Origin: Tubiluchus corallicola
Lineage: Eukaryota > Priapulida > Priapulimorpha > Priapulimorphida > Tubiluchidae
DNA length: 60,000 bases
NCBI GenBank assembly: GCA_030141605.1
Contig: JAQGDQ010000011.1
Coordinates: forward strand, 992,066-1,052,065
Direction of reading: 5' to 3'
The notes under the pieces were generated by a model. The model saw only the letters and a program-made list of their open reading frames with translations. It had not been told where the DNA came from and searched no databases. Shown here in pieces: positions 37,216 through 49,800 of the stretch (its first letter is position 1; each line of letters begins with the position of its first letter). The position numbers were made by a program, and so were the translations under genes.

Positions 37216-38844
37216 TTAGACATAACAAGCATTAATTTATCCACCTAATTAGTCATGGTTATTCAAATTTTCCATTTTTTACAAAACAAAATACGACTAA
37301 CCTTGGTCTCTTGGGAGCATAAGTGGATGATGGAGTTTAATCGTACAATATGAAATTATCTCTCAAAATCAAACCATTCCTGAAGATATTTATATACTCT
37401 TGATGGACGTACATTAATGCGATTGGGTGCAAAATCAAATGATCTCTGCTGGAACCGTCACTTAAATCGAATTACTTTTAAAACCAATAATGCTTTAAAC
37501 TTCTTGAGGTGATCAAAACATCAATTGATGTCAGTGATCCTAAGGTGAAGCCTATATTGCACTTGGGCAGTCCACCCTGAGGCAGTGCTAGGCTGTCTGA
37601 GGAAACAGTTTAGCGTAGAGCAGCAAGATTTACACTATGCCGGTATCATTCCACTTCCAGCGTACTGACGTATTACAGACACTTCACTGGCCACTGGAGG
37701 GGTTTTTGGCAGAAAATGGTTTGCGTGGCTAATAATGTTTTACAAGATAAATCGCCATTTGAATTGTTGCTGGCCAGGTGCTATTAATGTCAAAATTCTT
37801 CAACTAGTACTGCGCGCAAGCATATCACACACCATTTTGCACTCGTGACTACCTCAAGCACACATTTTTCATACTCACCGTACGTAACTAGAATTCACTA
37901 AAGGAGGTAATGTCTCAAGCAGTAGCCATTAGTGCACATTTTCTACCATAGTCCCTTGATGGATATAGTACTCCACTGAGAGATTGTCCCCTATTGCATG
38001 GACCACTGTCCCACTATTTTCACTAATCACTTCTTCAGATGCCTAACTTTTCACGTATCTTTTAACCATTCTCTTTCTACTAACTGTTTTTAGCATGTGC
38101 ACTTATATCGGATCAGAGTCTTCAAGTTGAAGTTGGCTTTGTTGGAACAAGATAAGATAAGTCGAGAGGGCTGACAAAATATCAACTTGTTGTATTCAGT
38201 GCCACAGTTCATCAGTGATTTAGTTAGTTAGACCTAGACTCCTATTCTTATATAGGAAGATTCACTTAATAGTGATAAATGATACCTGAAGTTTAAAATT
38301 TTATATAATAGTGATTGCTGATGACAGGATAGTCTTACCCTAGAATTCCTAGGTCCAGAATGGGTGAATAGCTAAGCACAGACATGCCGCCCATAAATCT
38401 AGTTTTTGCCTTTGGGCTTCTTATCTATAGAATCTCTACCAGAAAATTGGTTTCTGAATTTTATAACTTCAACATGTTTGAAAAGAGCCTAAGCAGATAC
38501 CGTCTATTACTAGCAGCACTTGAGCAATCATTTCTTTCTCGTCAAAACTGGCCATGACTTCTTGTCTCCACACTAAATGTTTAACGATTTAGATGCCTTT
38601 AAATTCACATATTATGACTACACTTTAAACAGTGTAGACCTTGATTTTGGTTATTATGTCAGTTATGTGTGACAATCCCAGTGATAAAATAATTGTTCCG
38701 ATTTTAAAAAACTAGACTTAAGTTCTTTTAACTGAATGATTTGATTAGCTTATTTGATTTTTTCAGGAGGTGTTTGAAGATGCTTATTTCACCAGTAAGG
38801 CTTGTCTGAAAGTTAGTCTTCTTAATTACAAATGATGGTCAGCT
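37216..38844. other. Upstream of SON coding start; possible 5'UTR acceptor and uORFs
   Basis: No coding sequence recognised. A pyrimidine-rich TTTGATTTTTTCAG ends at 38765, which would make 38766-38844 the 3' part of a 5' untranslated exon. Two upstream ATGs precede the SON start. One at 38780 has a nine-codon frame. One at 38832-38834, closely followed by another ATG, is out of frame and overlaps the SON start. A transcription start or promoter could not be fixed. Confidence 0.4.
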
Positions 38845-40852
38845 ATGTCATCGAAGCGCAAACAGGGTGGAACTGAAATTGTTGACAAAATATTTAATTC
38901 TTTTATCGCAAAGAAAATTCAAGAAATAGATGCGGCCCCGGCAATTAAGCTTGATTCTGTCGTCAACAAAGAAGAACTAGTAACCAGTTTTGCTGGTAGC
39001 CAAAACTCTCGTGAAGAAAGTTCACCTATAAATGAGGTTTGTGAATACAGTGGTGCTAGTACTGGTGAAATTGATAGAAAAGAAAGGAAGCATAGGAATC
39101 CCTCAAAAAAGAAACATAAAAAGAAACACAAACACACTGATAAGGAAAAGGAGCAAAAAAGTAAGAAGCATAAAGACAAAAGTCACAAAAGGTTCCATAG
39201 TAAAATAGAGGAAGTCAATGAGTGTGCCGCTAAATGTTTAAAAAAGAACGAGACCATTTTTGTTACTGAAGAGGAAAGTGCTGATAAATGCTCTGTGCAA
39301 GAAAGCTATAGTAAAAAAGCAGAAAGTGTATTACCTGCACAAGGAGTTCCTCTGAAACGTAACAAGAAATGTAAAAAAAGTGGTAAAGCTAATAGAAAGA
39401 CTAAGCACAAACATAAAGTTAGGCCTAGGCAAGAAAATCACTCAGATGATGATAGCATTGCAGAAATAAATGTGAGCGGTGATGAACCTAGAAATGTTAA
39501 ACCAAAGTCACGTTGGATGGTTTGCGATGTAGATGACGGTTACGAAAATGATTCACTCACAATAAACAAACACGACGATGAAGACAGTTGGATGCTGTTT
39601 GACAACGATGAAGACGATAAGAAAAGTGACGAAAAACTTGCGAAGATACAAAAGATTGCTGAAAAGACGAAAATACTGCGCTCAGAGTCGACTGAGAAAA
39701 AAGCTGATGCTAATGAAGCCTTTGCTGTTCCAGCTGTGTGGCGTGTAACAACAGTTGTTTCAAAGTCACCCAGTCGTTCTAGTCCAATTACAAACGTTGA
39801 AAGTGAATCTAAAAAAGGCATGGATAAAGCTTCTGAAAAGCCTGGTTCTTCTGAACAGAAAGTCAGTGTACCCTCAACTAGTTCAACTGCTGTCGTAGCT
39901 GATAAGAAAATACTTTCCTTCAAACCAAAATCTGTTCTAGTCGCTTCCCTGAAAGATAAGATAAAGACGGAATCTAACGAAAGTAAACTGGTAAAGAAAC
40001 AGGCATGTGCAACTAAAGGTGCATTTGACAAAGCAGAGAAAGAAGAAATTAGTCAAAAATCGCAAATGAAAATCCAGATCAAAGATCTTAAAAACGCTGT
40101 TATTTCAGAATCTTCCGAAGTAAGCACCTTCCAGGTGAAAGACATTAAGCAAAATGACAGTGATCAATCTAGTAGTGAATCAGACATAAACATAGATGAC
40201 TTGGACGACACAGATGGTGAGATATCAGATTCTGATAATGATGAAGCTACAGTTCACGATGTGACAACTTCTGTTAAAACGAGAAAGAAAAAACGCAAGC
40301 ACAAACACAAGAAGAAAAAGAGTAAGAGCAAAGATAGGGACAGGTCATCAACAAGAAAATCAGTGAATGTGTTAAGATCAAAATCCCGTTCGCCAAGACA
40401 TTCGAAATACTCTAGATCTCGATCGCGCTCCCGTTCGTCATCTAAACATCATTCTGCTTCTTACAGACGTTCAAGATCACGATCTAGATCACCCTCCCCA
40501 TACTCACATCATCGAAAATACAAGGACAACCGTCGCGGAAGATCTAGTTATACAGATTATCATCAAAGACCATCCCGAGGAACTTGGGAACGATCGCGAT
40601 CCAGATCCTCGTCTCCCAAGTTTTACGCCAAGCGTCATGCTCTTCGAGACGACAAACAAGCCCATTCAAAGTCACCTGTTAAAGATGCTCGTGAGAGAAT
40701 CGATCAAGTGCGGCTTCTGAAAATAGCCAAGGCCAATCTAAAGTGCCTCCAGGCAACTGGTGCTCTTCCTGCTGGGCTCAAGCTGCCAGATTTGAAACCA
40801 GACCAGATGGCAATGATTCAAGCAGGTGGCAAAACCGTGGAAGAACTCACGA
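38845..40852 (+). CDS. SON: SON exon 1 (coding): basic/acidic regions and RS domain
   Basis: 669 codons plus one base. The donor ACGA|GTAAGT carries an in-frame TGA at 40858-40860, so unspliced RNA would end just after the TVEELT motif. RS repeats (SRSRSRSR and RSRSPSP) lie near 40415-40500. Confidence 0.93.
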
Positions 40853-43800
40853 GTAAGTGATACTATAAAATGATGTTATTTAACTACATTCTAGGCCTGT
40901 AACGATACACCTAAGTCACGATACGATACATCTCTTGATACTTTATCACGATACACCTGAGTTAATGTTTGCAAGCTTTATAAAAAAAACTAGTTGAAGC
41001 TGTTGATAACAAATACTAAACTGTTTGATTTTCTTTACTTATTTACTACTTGTGTAGTGTGTAGGCTATTTGCATTGTAAACCACCAGAAAAGCAAACCT
41101 TACCTGTGCTTTAGGTATAAAAGTTGCTTGTGCATTTTCTGGTTCCCTTTTGTCATTTCACAAGTTTATGTGCAAATAATGTAATTAGCCTACCATAGAT
41201 TAAACACCTTGCATTTTCAATTGCTTTGCCTGCTAGCAGTGCCCGTGTCAAGTCAAATATCATTGACTCATATTATCACAATATGCAATAAGCAATATTT
41301 GCTTTGGCAATAAGCATATCATAATGAAAGATATCACAATGCATCGTTACAGCCCTACAGTGCATTCCTGCATTTGTTTTACAAATGTCTATAAAGTAAA
41401 TGTCACTTTGTTAGATAATTGTTTTTATCAATGTTATTACAGATTCTTTTTATGGTGATAATTACATTGATGATCTCGTTAGAAAAATGCATCTTAACCA
41501 ACAAAACTTTGTTATTCTCATCAGATGTTTGTAAGAAATTAGTTAATAAGGAGAGCGGCGAATCAAATTCTGACTCTGCGATATCGAACTCTGAGGATGA
41601 AGACTTGAAAATTCACCATCCATTTAATGTCAAAGACAAAGAACCTAATTTTGTTTTAAACATTCGGGTAAGCATTTTACACATGGAAAACTACTTACGT
41701 AAAACATTTCGTCTTACAGTACAGTAGATGCTGCATAATAAAACCACCACAGGACCAGCGGTCTTAATAATGGCAGTTTTATTCAGGTGTATATGCAGAG
41801 CAATACAGAGCAAAACAATGAATCTTAATTTTCAATATGACTTTGACTAAGATCCGGGTAATCTAAGAAACAGAACTTAAATTTCAATTGCAATCTTAAA
41901 AAATAGACAAGCTACCAAAAATACATTTTATTTTTTCATTTTGTTATTGCTTTTGTCGCCTATTACTGAAAAATGTGGTCTTATTAAACGGCTCACTGAT
42001 TTTATTAGCTGAATGTTCTTAACAATAGTTTCTATGAGGTAATTCCAAACAATTCCTAAATGCTTCTTAAGTGCTTCTGGTTTTATTACCCGTGGTTTTG
42101 CCCAGTGGTTACTACTGTGTTACTATTTTCATTTCTTCTTCAAAGTCTATTTCTGTGTTATGATACAGTTACGGCTCATTTTCTTTGTTCAGTAAATTTA
42201 CCTTGAAATGTAGCATTGACGTTTTATCTTGATTTTTATGTCAATAGCAACTGCCGGTGCTTACCGTTCATGCACTCAGGTCTTGGGAATTGCCATTTTA
42301 CTTTATTCGTTTGTCATTTTCTCTTTTCGGTTAATTATTGTCAAAGCAAACAAAATTACAGAATGCTCGGCAAATGCCAACGACTACAAACATTCAGCGT
42401 ATCACAGACCAAGCCGGCGCACAACTCCGACTACAATTCCCGGTATCGAGTGGCAGTCAACACAGGATGAAGGAGTTGGAGTGGGTGCCTGTTGAAAAAG
42501 ATGAGTCAAAAGGTGTCAATTGAACTTCTTGTTTTTATCTTAGTAACATGTGTCCTCGTTTATATAAATATCTCGTGCATTTGTCAAAGTAGTGAAATTT
42601 TCTATCACGTATAATAATTAAATACTATTTTATACACACTGTTAGTTGTTGTTGAGACAGATTTCAGTATCATGGTCATGTTACTTCACTAGCTAACACA
42701 AGGTATCGATTGTTATTTATTATGCGGGTTGTGCAGATAAAATTTGCCAAGGTTTAGATTACAATATGATTAGTAGCAATTGCATTACAAAGTTGAAATT
42801 TCACAGTGTGGTATTGCAGTACATTGAATTTTGGCTATAAAAGTTACAAGTTTATAGTTTTAGTGGTTTTTGAGTTATGGCTGAAAGGCTTTTGCATGTT
42901 AAAAAAAAATGCTGCTACAATTAATGTCTACAATCTTTGCTACAGCGTAGAAACAACCAAGCTGATGAATAAAGCAGTCGATACATGCTATCAAAATATG
43001 TCGAGAAAAAAGTAGGACTTAATCTTAGAATTAAAATTAGTACTCAATTTTTGATGTTGATGCATAAGCATCTGTAACATCAGTGTGGTAGTTTTCAAGC
43101 GTTTTTGTTATTTTGCTGTGATGATGTCATGATCAAAACTTCTGCACATTTTTTCATCAAATTAATTACAGTTTTATAATCTTAATTTTAAAGGTGTCAA
43201 TTAATGGTTGAATAAATCACACTTATCAAAGTTAGAAATCACAACTTTACTGAAAGAAATATGAGAAGGGTTACTACTGAGGCAGAGACATTGTTGTGAG
43301 GGTGTTGTTATTAAGTGACTACTTTAATAAGCCTATAACTTAGACTGAATAAGTTAGAATTAGTTCCTAGTTTTTACTTCATCAATGATTTTGTTCAAAA
43401 AGCTTAGTTGAACATCTTCAATAATATATTCTTTTCAACTCGTAATAATATTTTGTCATTGCTTCTTACAGTTGTTGTGAAGAAAGACACGAAAGCCCCA
43501 CAGCCCACACCAGCTGAGAAGAAGCCACCTCCAGCTGCCAGCACCGACTTTGCCCTCATGCCTCCTCCACCAGTACCTAGCAGCAGCAGTGCACCTGTGA
43601 CAAATGCAGAGGTACCTGTTACTGCACCTGTGCCACCTCCATCTGTTGTAACGGCTGCCATTGCCGCAGCACAGCAGCTGGCAGCAGCTTCTGCTCTACG
43701 TCCAGAGGATAAGGTTTTTGAAGACCAAGCACCTGTGGTACGTTAATCTGCTATTTCTACTGCGACAACTAGATAATCAACAAATTATTAATAGTATTTT

Positions 43801-46800
43801 CACAGATTTATGTCTTTTTAAATAAACAGTTCAATTACTCACTTTCTTCAGATGGAGATGTTTTTATTAACGAATTATTAACTCTAAAGCACCACTACTG
43901 AGTTACAGCACATTCAGACTGGCGAGTTTTCTGTCTCAAGCTTTCTCTCTGACAGCAAACTTACAAGTGTGAACTGCTTTGCGAGTTACCTTCGACAAGT
44001 TATTGGAGAACTACTCCATTTTATCAACTAGAGAAATTTAGTCTAAACATGGGCAAGCAATGAATCACCTTGGTCTGACTGCCTTCTATCAGTTTAGTTG
44101 AATAAATTACTACCAGGATATTATCTTGGTTAAGTAGTGGGCTTCATTTGTAGAGTGCAATAAACGAGATTAGCACTTAAAGTAAAGCAAAAAAATTGTC
44201 GTTAAAATGAAACGTGCAACACTAAGTGAAAGTATGTGAATTAGTCTCAAAAAATTATCCTGATTAAGCGACGACTTGCTGTACATTTTGGTCCTGCTGC
44301 ACCTTTTTGTCAAACGTTTTGGTCCTACTGTGCCTAACCTGACACAGATAATTGATTCTGCTGCTAAGCACTGGAATCCGTTTTTCAAATTCTGTACAAA
44401 AATGTTGTGCTTGTAAAAGGATCCTTTCATAAAGTAATTTGTAATCATTTGCAAATTTGTTCACAATTCCCTGGCTTGCTCTGTGGTATGTGGAGTGGCA
44501 TTAGTGGACTGATTGTTTGAGTTGGTGCTTGTATTTCTGATAGCTTTTACTGCTGTTTGTTTTCTAGTGAATACTGTACCAGTATGGTGTAGCAACTGTT
44601 CAAAGTTTTGTTTTCATTTACAGGCTGTTGATGTCGGATCAGTTGTTGCAGAAAGACTGGCAGCAATGCGAAAACTGCAAGAAAATCCAAATGATGTGGA
44701 GGCTATGAGCAAAATGTATCAGTCTCAACAAATGGTATGTCACTTTAGCTTAAATTGGACGTTACTGGTCAATTACTAGCATGGCGGTTGTAGCTGTGAA
44801 AATTTTCGCAGAGGGACAGTTACAGTCTGCAGATGGCTTTGTAAAAAATCTTGTTCATTGAAGCAGAGGAATTGATTTTAGCAGATATGTTAATAAGCAG
44901 GCGTAGTCATACTGTCATCATTGTTGTCGTGGTTATCATCGATTATCATCATCATTTTAGTGTGCTTTATTCTCATTTTTTATCATCATCGTCATTATTA
45001 TATTTCGTTTTCTATATTATAGATGCAGTCATGGGTTCAGTCTAAACAACTGCCTGGTCAATTCATCGGCAGCACCGGTGCTAACATTCTTAGCCGACAG
45101 GAACTTGGTGATGACCACAAAACCGGTCGACAAATTTGGGCTAAAAAGGTTTGTGTTTTTATTGTCGATAAGCTGCTAGTTAATAACATAGCTTGTCTAC
45201 AACACGTTGTGTGTACCCTGACAGTATTTGTGCTTTGTATAGCTGCTTTGCAAACACATTGTTCTATGTGTTATGAACTACTTAGTCTCTTCTTTTTTTA
45301 GTAAGGGAATGAGGGATAATCATTCGTTCTTATCGGCTTGTAATGTCTCTTGTTAGAAGTGATGGTGTACATGGAAAGCTGCCGAGGTTGATGAAAACAT
45401 TTTTAAAGATTTTCTGATGTTTTGTCGAATGCTTGAGTTGCAACATGAATCATTTTTCTGTTTGTGTGAGTGTTGTATGTATACTGTAGTGAATGGACAA
45501 TGTTACTTTTGTAACAAATAAATAATTTGTTTTGCTTTTAATGTTGTTATTCTAAAAACTTTCCCCTTGATCCCCTCTGCATTTTAGCGAGAAGATGCGT
45601 ATATATGATCTTCCTCTTTCCTATGTGAGGATAACGCATGAGTAACATATAAATAAACTTTTATAATGTGTTTCGTAAAATCCAAGCTTTGCGTGTGTGT
45701 GTGAGTGTGTATGTGTGGTAACCCTTCATGAGCTACCGTATATACTCGCATATAAGCCTACATCGCATATAAGCCGACGCCCTAAAACTGCTTTAAAATG
45801 GCCAGTTTTTGCAAAAACCCGTATATAAGCCGACCATCAACTTGTCTAATTTTACTCCATACCCAGTCAACAAAATTGATCCCTTTTTGTCACATTTTGT
45901 TAATTGGGTATTTTTGGTTCATAGAAATTTTTTACTATAAAGATGTAAAATGCTTACTTTTATGTTACATACTAGAAGAAACAGAAGAAATTATACATTT
46001 TGATATGAATAAAGAAGAAAATATTTTGTTTTCTATTTATTCACAAAAAATTATAACATTTCTGTTTATAATTTAACGTAGTGTTCTTAAAAATAATTAG
46101 AAACCTTCAAAATCATTGTCACTACCACCCTCATCGTCTGACTCACCAACGCCAGTATACATGCGTGTTGTTAGTTTTATCAACTTTACCCCTTTTGCAA
46201 AGTTGCTCTTTTGTTTTCAGCTTCTTTGTTTTTGCGTTGCGCTCATCTTTCTACTTATAACCTCGTTGCTTTGCGAGTTACAATAAAGTTGTTAAATTTA
46301 TTCTTGTCGTCTTGGTGTTTGAGACAAAGCTGGTACATTCTTTAATTAATGGCGTGGTGGCTGCCGGTGTGACTACGAACTACGTACTCAGAAAAGCCAG
46401 TGGACCTTATAATTGGTTTGTCGAGAGTGTACATACATCTGTCTAAATCTAACCAAAACCAGTCAGCTTATTCCATAGCTGCAAAGACGTAAGAATTCAA
46501 ATTTATCAGCGCAATTTTCGAAAGAACTAGTATTAATAAACACCCTCAATTTGTGTTAGAATATGGCCACTACTCGTGCTCCAAAACAGTGGTGTCTGAC
46601 AAAACAAGAGACAATTACATCATTTGAAGCATGGCGCCAAAATTTGCAATACACTCTATCGCTAGATCAGAATTTTGCAGAATTTTTAGTTGAAGGTGCG
46701 ACCTGGCATAAGAAAACAAATGCAGCACCTTTACGACGTCTGCAAGATGATGATGAAAACGTTCCCATTGCAAACCGCCGAACAGCCGCACAAAAGACCA

Positions 46801-49800
46801 CTCATCTGGACTTAATGCTGGGACAGATTGCCAACTATTGTCCGATTATTTCGAGAAATTCCATTGTCAAAAACTCAACATCATTGACTCGTATATGGCA
46901 AACAATTAGACAGCATTTCGGATTCCAAACAACAGGTGGTCATTTTTTGGATTTTAATAATATTCATATGCAGCCAGACGAACGTCCAGAAGATCTTTTC
47001 CAGCGTTTAAATAGTTTCATTGAGGATAACCTCTTAAGCGCTGCAGGTGGTATACAGCATCACGGTGAGAATCCAATTAGTGATGAGGAAATTACACCTA
47101 CCTTAGAGAACCTAATCATTCTGACTTGGCTTCGACTTTTACATCCTGGGCTACCCAGCTTAGTCAAGCAAAAGTACGGTACAGAGCTAAGATCAAAACA
47201 CTTGCCTCACTGAAGCCAGAAATTTCATTGGCACTAGATTCTTTGCTAGAGGAACTTCAGGCATCAGCCGATGCTAAAGTGTTACGCACAGCCTTCCAAC
47301 AGTTTCCAGATTATTCCAAACGCAAACAGCCGTTGATTCGGAAAAAGCAACCGCGTCGTTCAACAAAAATTTGCCCGTTATGCAAACAAGCGGGTCGTGC
47401 TAAATTTCAACATTTTCTCGGTACGTGCCAGTACCTACCAGAGGAAGATAAGGAATATTTTGCCAGAGCCCGTCAGACCATCAGCTTTGAGGAAGACTAC
47501 AGTCAAGACAGTGCAGATAGTTGTCATAACATTGACACAACAGAGCCTGACGCCGGTGACGATGATGAGTGTGCTTCCCATAATCTCCGTTGTGTGTCTA
47601 CCGCACATCGAGTCAGCACAAAACAATCTCCTCATTTGAAAGTTTTCTACAAACATCATCCAATCTACATAACCCTAGACACGGGTGCTGAAACCAGCAT
47701 GATCAAAGAAGCTATTGCCCATCTAATTGGTGTTCCTATTCAGCAAACTACACAGTCCGCTTTGCAAGCTGATGGGGTTACACCATTGGACATCATAGGT
47801 GAAACACGCATAACCGTTACTCGAAATGCTCACAATCTCTGTTTAGAAGCCCTAGTAGTGCGTCATTTGGATGTTGATATCTTGGCTGGAACTCCTTTCC
47901 TCATAGCTAACGATATCTCAGTTCGTCCCGCTCGGAAAGAAGTTTGCATAAAAGGCTCAGACACTGCTAAATATGATATTCCCCCTGCCAACACCTCCAA
48001 AAGTAGTATTTGCTATGCCCATGTTCTGCGTGCACCCTCAACTCCTACTATGATCTGGCCTGGCGAGTACTTAGAGTTATCAGTCCCCTCTTCTGTGGAC
48101 CCTGACAGCCCTTTAGCCGTAGAGCCTCATACCGACTATGCCAAAACCACCTCACTATGGCCTCAACCTGACATAATTGAAGCTGTAGCAGGAAAAATCC
48201 GCATACCAAATATTTCTTCTGATCCACTTACAATACCCAAACACGCACACATTTGCAAGACCTCTTCGGTAACTAGTTCCAAACTTACTACTAATAGCCA
48301 GGATTCCCAAAACCTACCCCAGGCTCAAATGCATAACGCCAAGCAGAACCCACCAGTTTGTTACTCAGATGCCGTCACTGTTGACCCAGATAACATCCTA
48401 AGCCCGCAATCTCATGCCAACTTCAAGAAGCTACTACAAGACTATGATGGCATTTTTAGCCCCAATATCAGTGGATACAATGGTGCTGCTGGCAAGTTCG
48501 CATCCAAAGTCAATATGGGTCCCGTACAGCCCCCACAGCGCACGGGCAGAGTACCTCAATACTCACGAGATAAACTCATAGAGCTGCAAGCAAAGTTTGA
48601 TGAGCTTGAAGCACAGGGTGTAGTCCGTCGCCCTGAAGATGTTAATGTTACTGTCGAATACCTAAACCCCTCATTCTTAGTCAAAAAGCGCAGAGGTGGT
48701 CATCGTCTTGTAACAGCCTTTTCAGATGTTGGCAGATATAGCAAGCCCCAGCCATCTTTAATGCCTGATGCCAACACTATCCTACAAACTATTGCCCGTT
48801 GGCGTTACATCATTGTATCTGACCTAACTGATGCTTTCTATCAGATTCCATTAGAACATTCTTCTATGAAATATTGTGGGGTAGCTACTCCATTCCGTGG
48901 CATCAGAGTGTACACCAGATGTGCCATGGGCATGCCTGGTTCTGAAACGGCACTAGAAGAATTAATGTGTCGGATCCTCGGTGACTCTCTCCAAGATGGC
49001 TTTGTTTCTAAATTAGCAGATGACCTCTATTGTGGAGGTGATACCCCTGAAGAACTCTTGAACAATTGGCATCGGGTTCTTGACGCTCTTCACAAGTCTA
49101 ACATCCACTTATCTCCCACAAAGACTATCATCTGTCCAAAGTCAACCACCATACTAGGATGGATTTGGACACAAGGCAACATTGCCGCTAGCCCTCACCG
49201 CATAGCCACCTTATCAACATGCCCTGCACCAGATACAGTCCATGGTCTTCGATCATTTATTGGTGCATATAAAGTACTTGGACGTGTCTTACCTGGCTGT
49301 TCCCTTGTGTTAGCCCCTCTAGAGGATGCCATCGCTGGACTGCAGTCACGTGACAAGCTGCAGTGGACCGATGAATTACACCACCATTTTGCCGCTGCCC
49401 AAAAGGCTCTATCTATGCACAAATCCATTATTTTACCAGTACCTTCAGATCAGCTGTGGATAGTAACTGATGGATCTGTCACTAAAAGGGGAATTGGTGC
49501 TACTTTGTATGTTACCCGCACTTCCAAATTATTTCTTGCCGGATTCTTCAGTGCCAAGTTACGCAAACACCAGGTTACATGGTTACCTTGTGAGGTAGAA
49601 GCCTTGTGCATTGCTGCTGCTGTCAAACATTTTAGTCCTTTTATTATACAGTCGACTTCTCACCCCTGCGTACTAACGGACAGCAAACCATGTGTTCAAG
49701 CTATAGAAAAGCTTTGTAGAGGCGAATTTTCCGCCAGTCCTCGTGTCACGTCATTTTTATCCACCGTAAGCCGCTACCAGGTAACTGTCCGGCACCTCTC

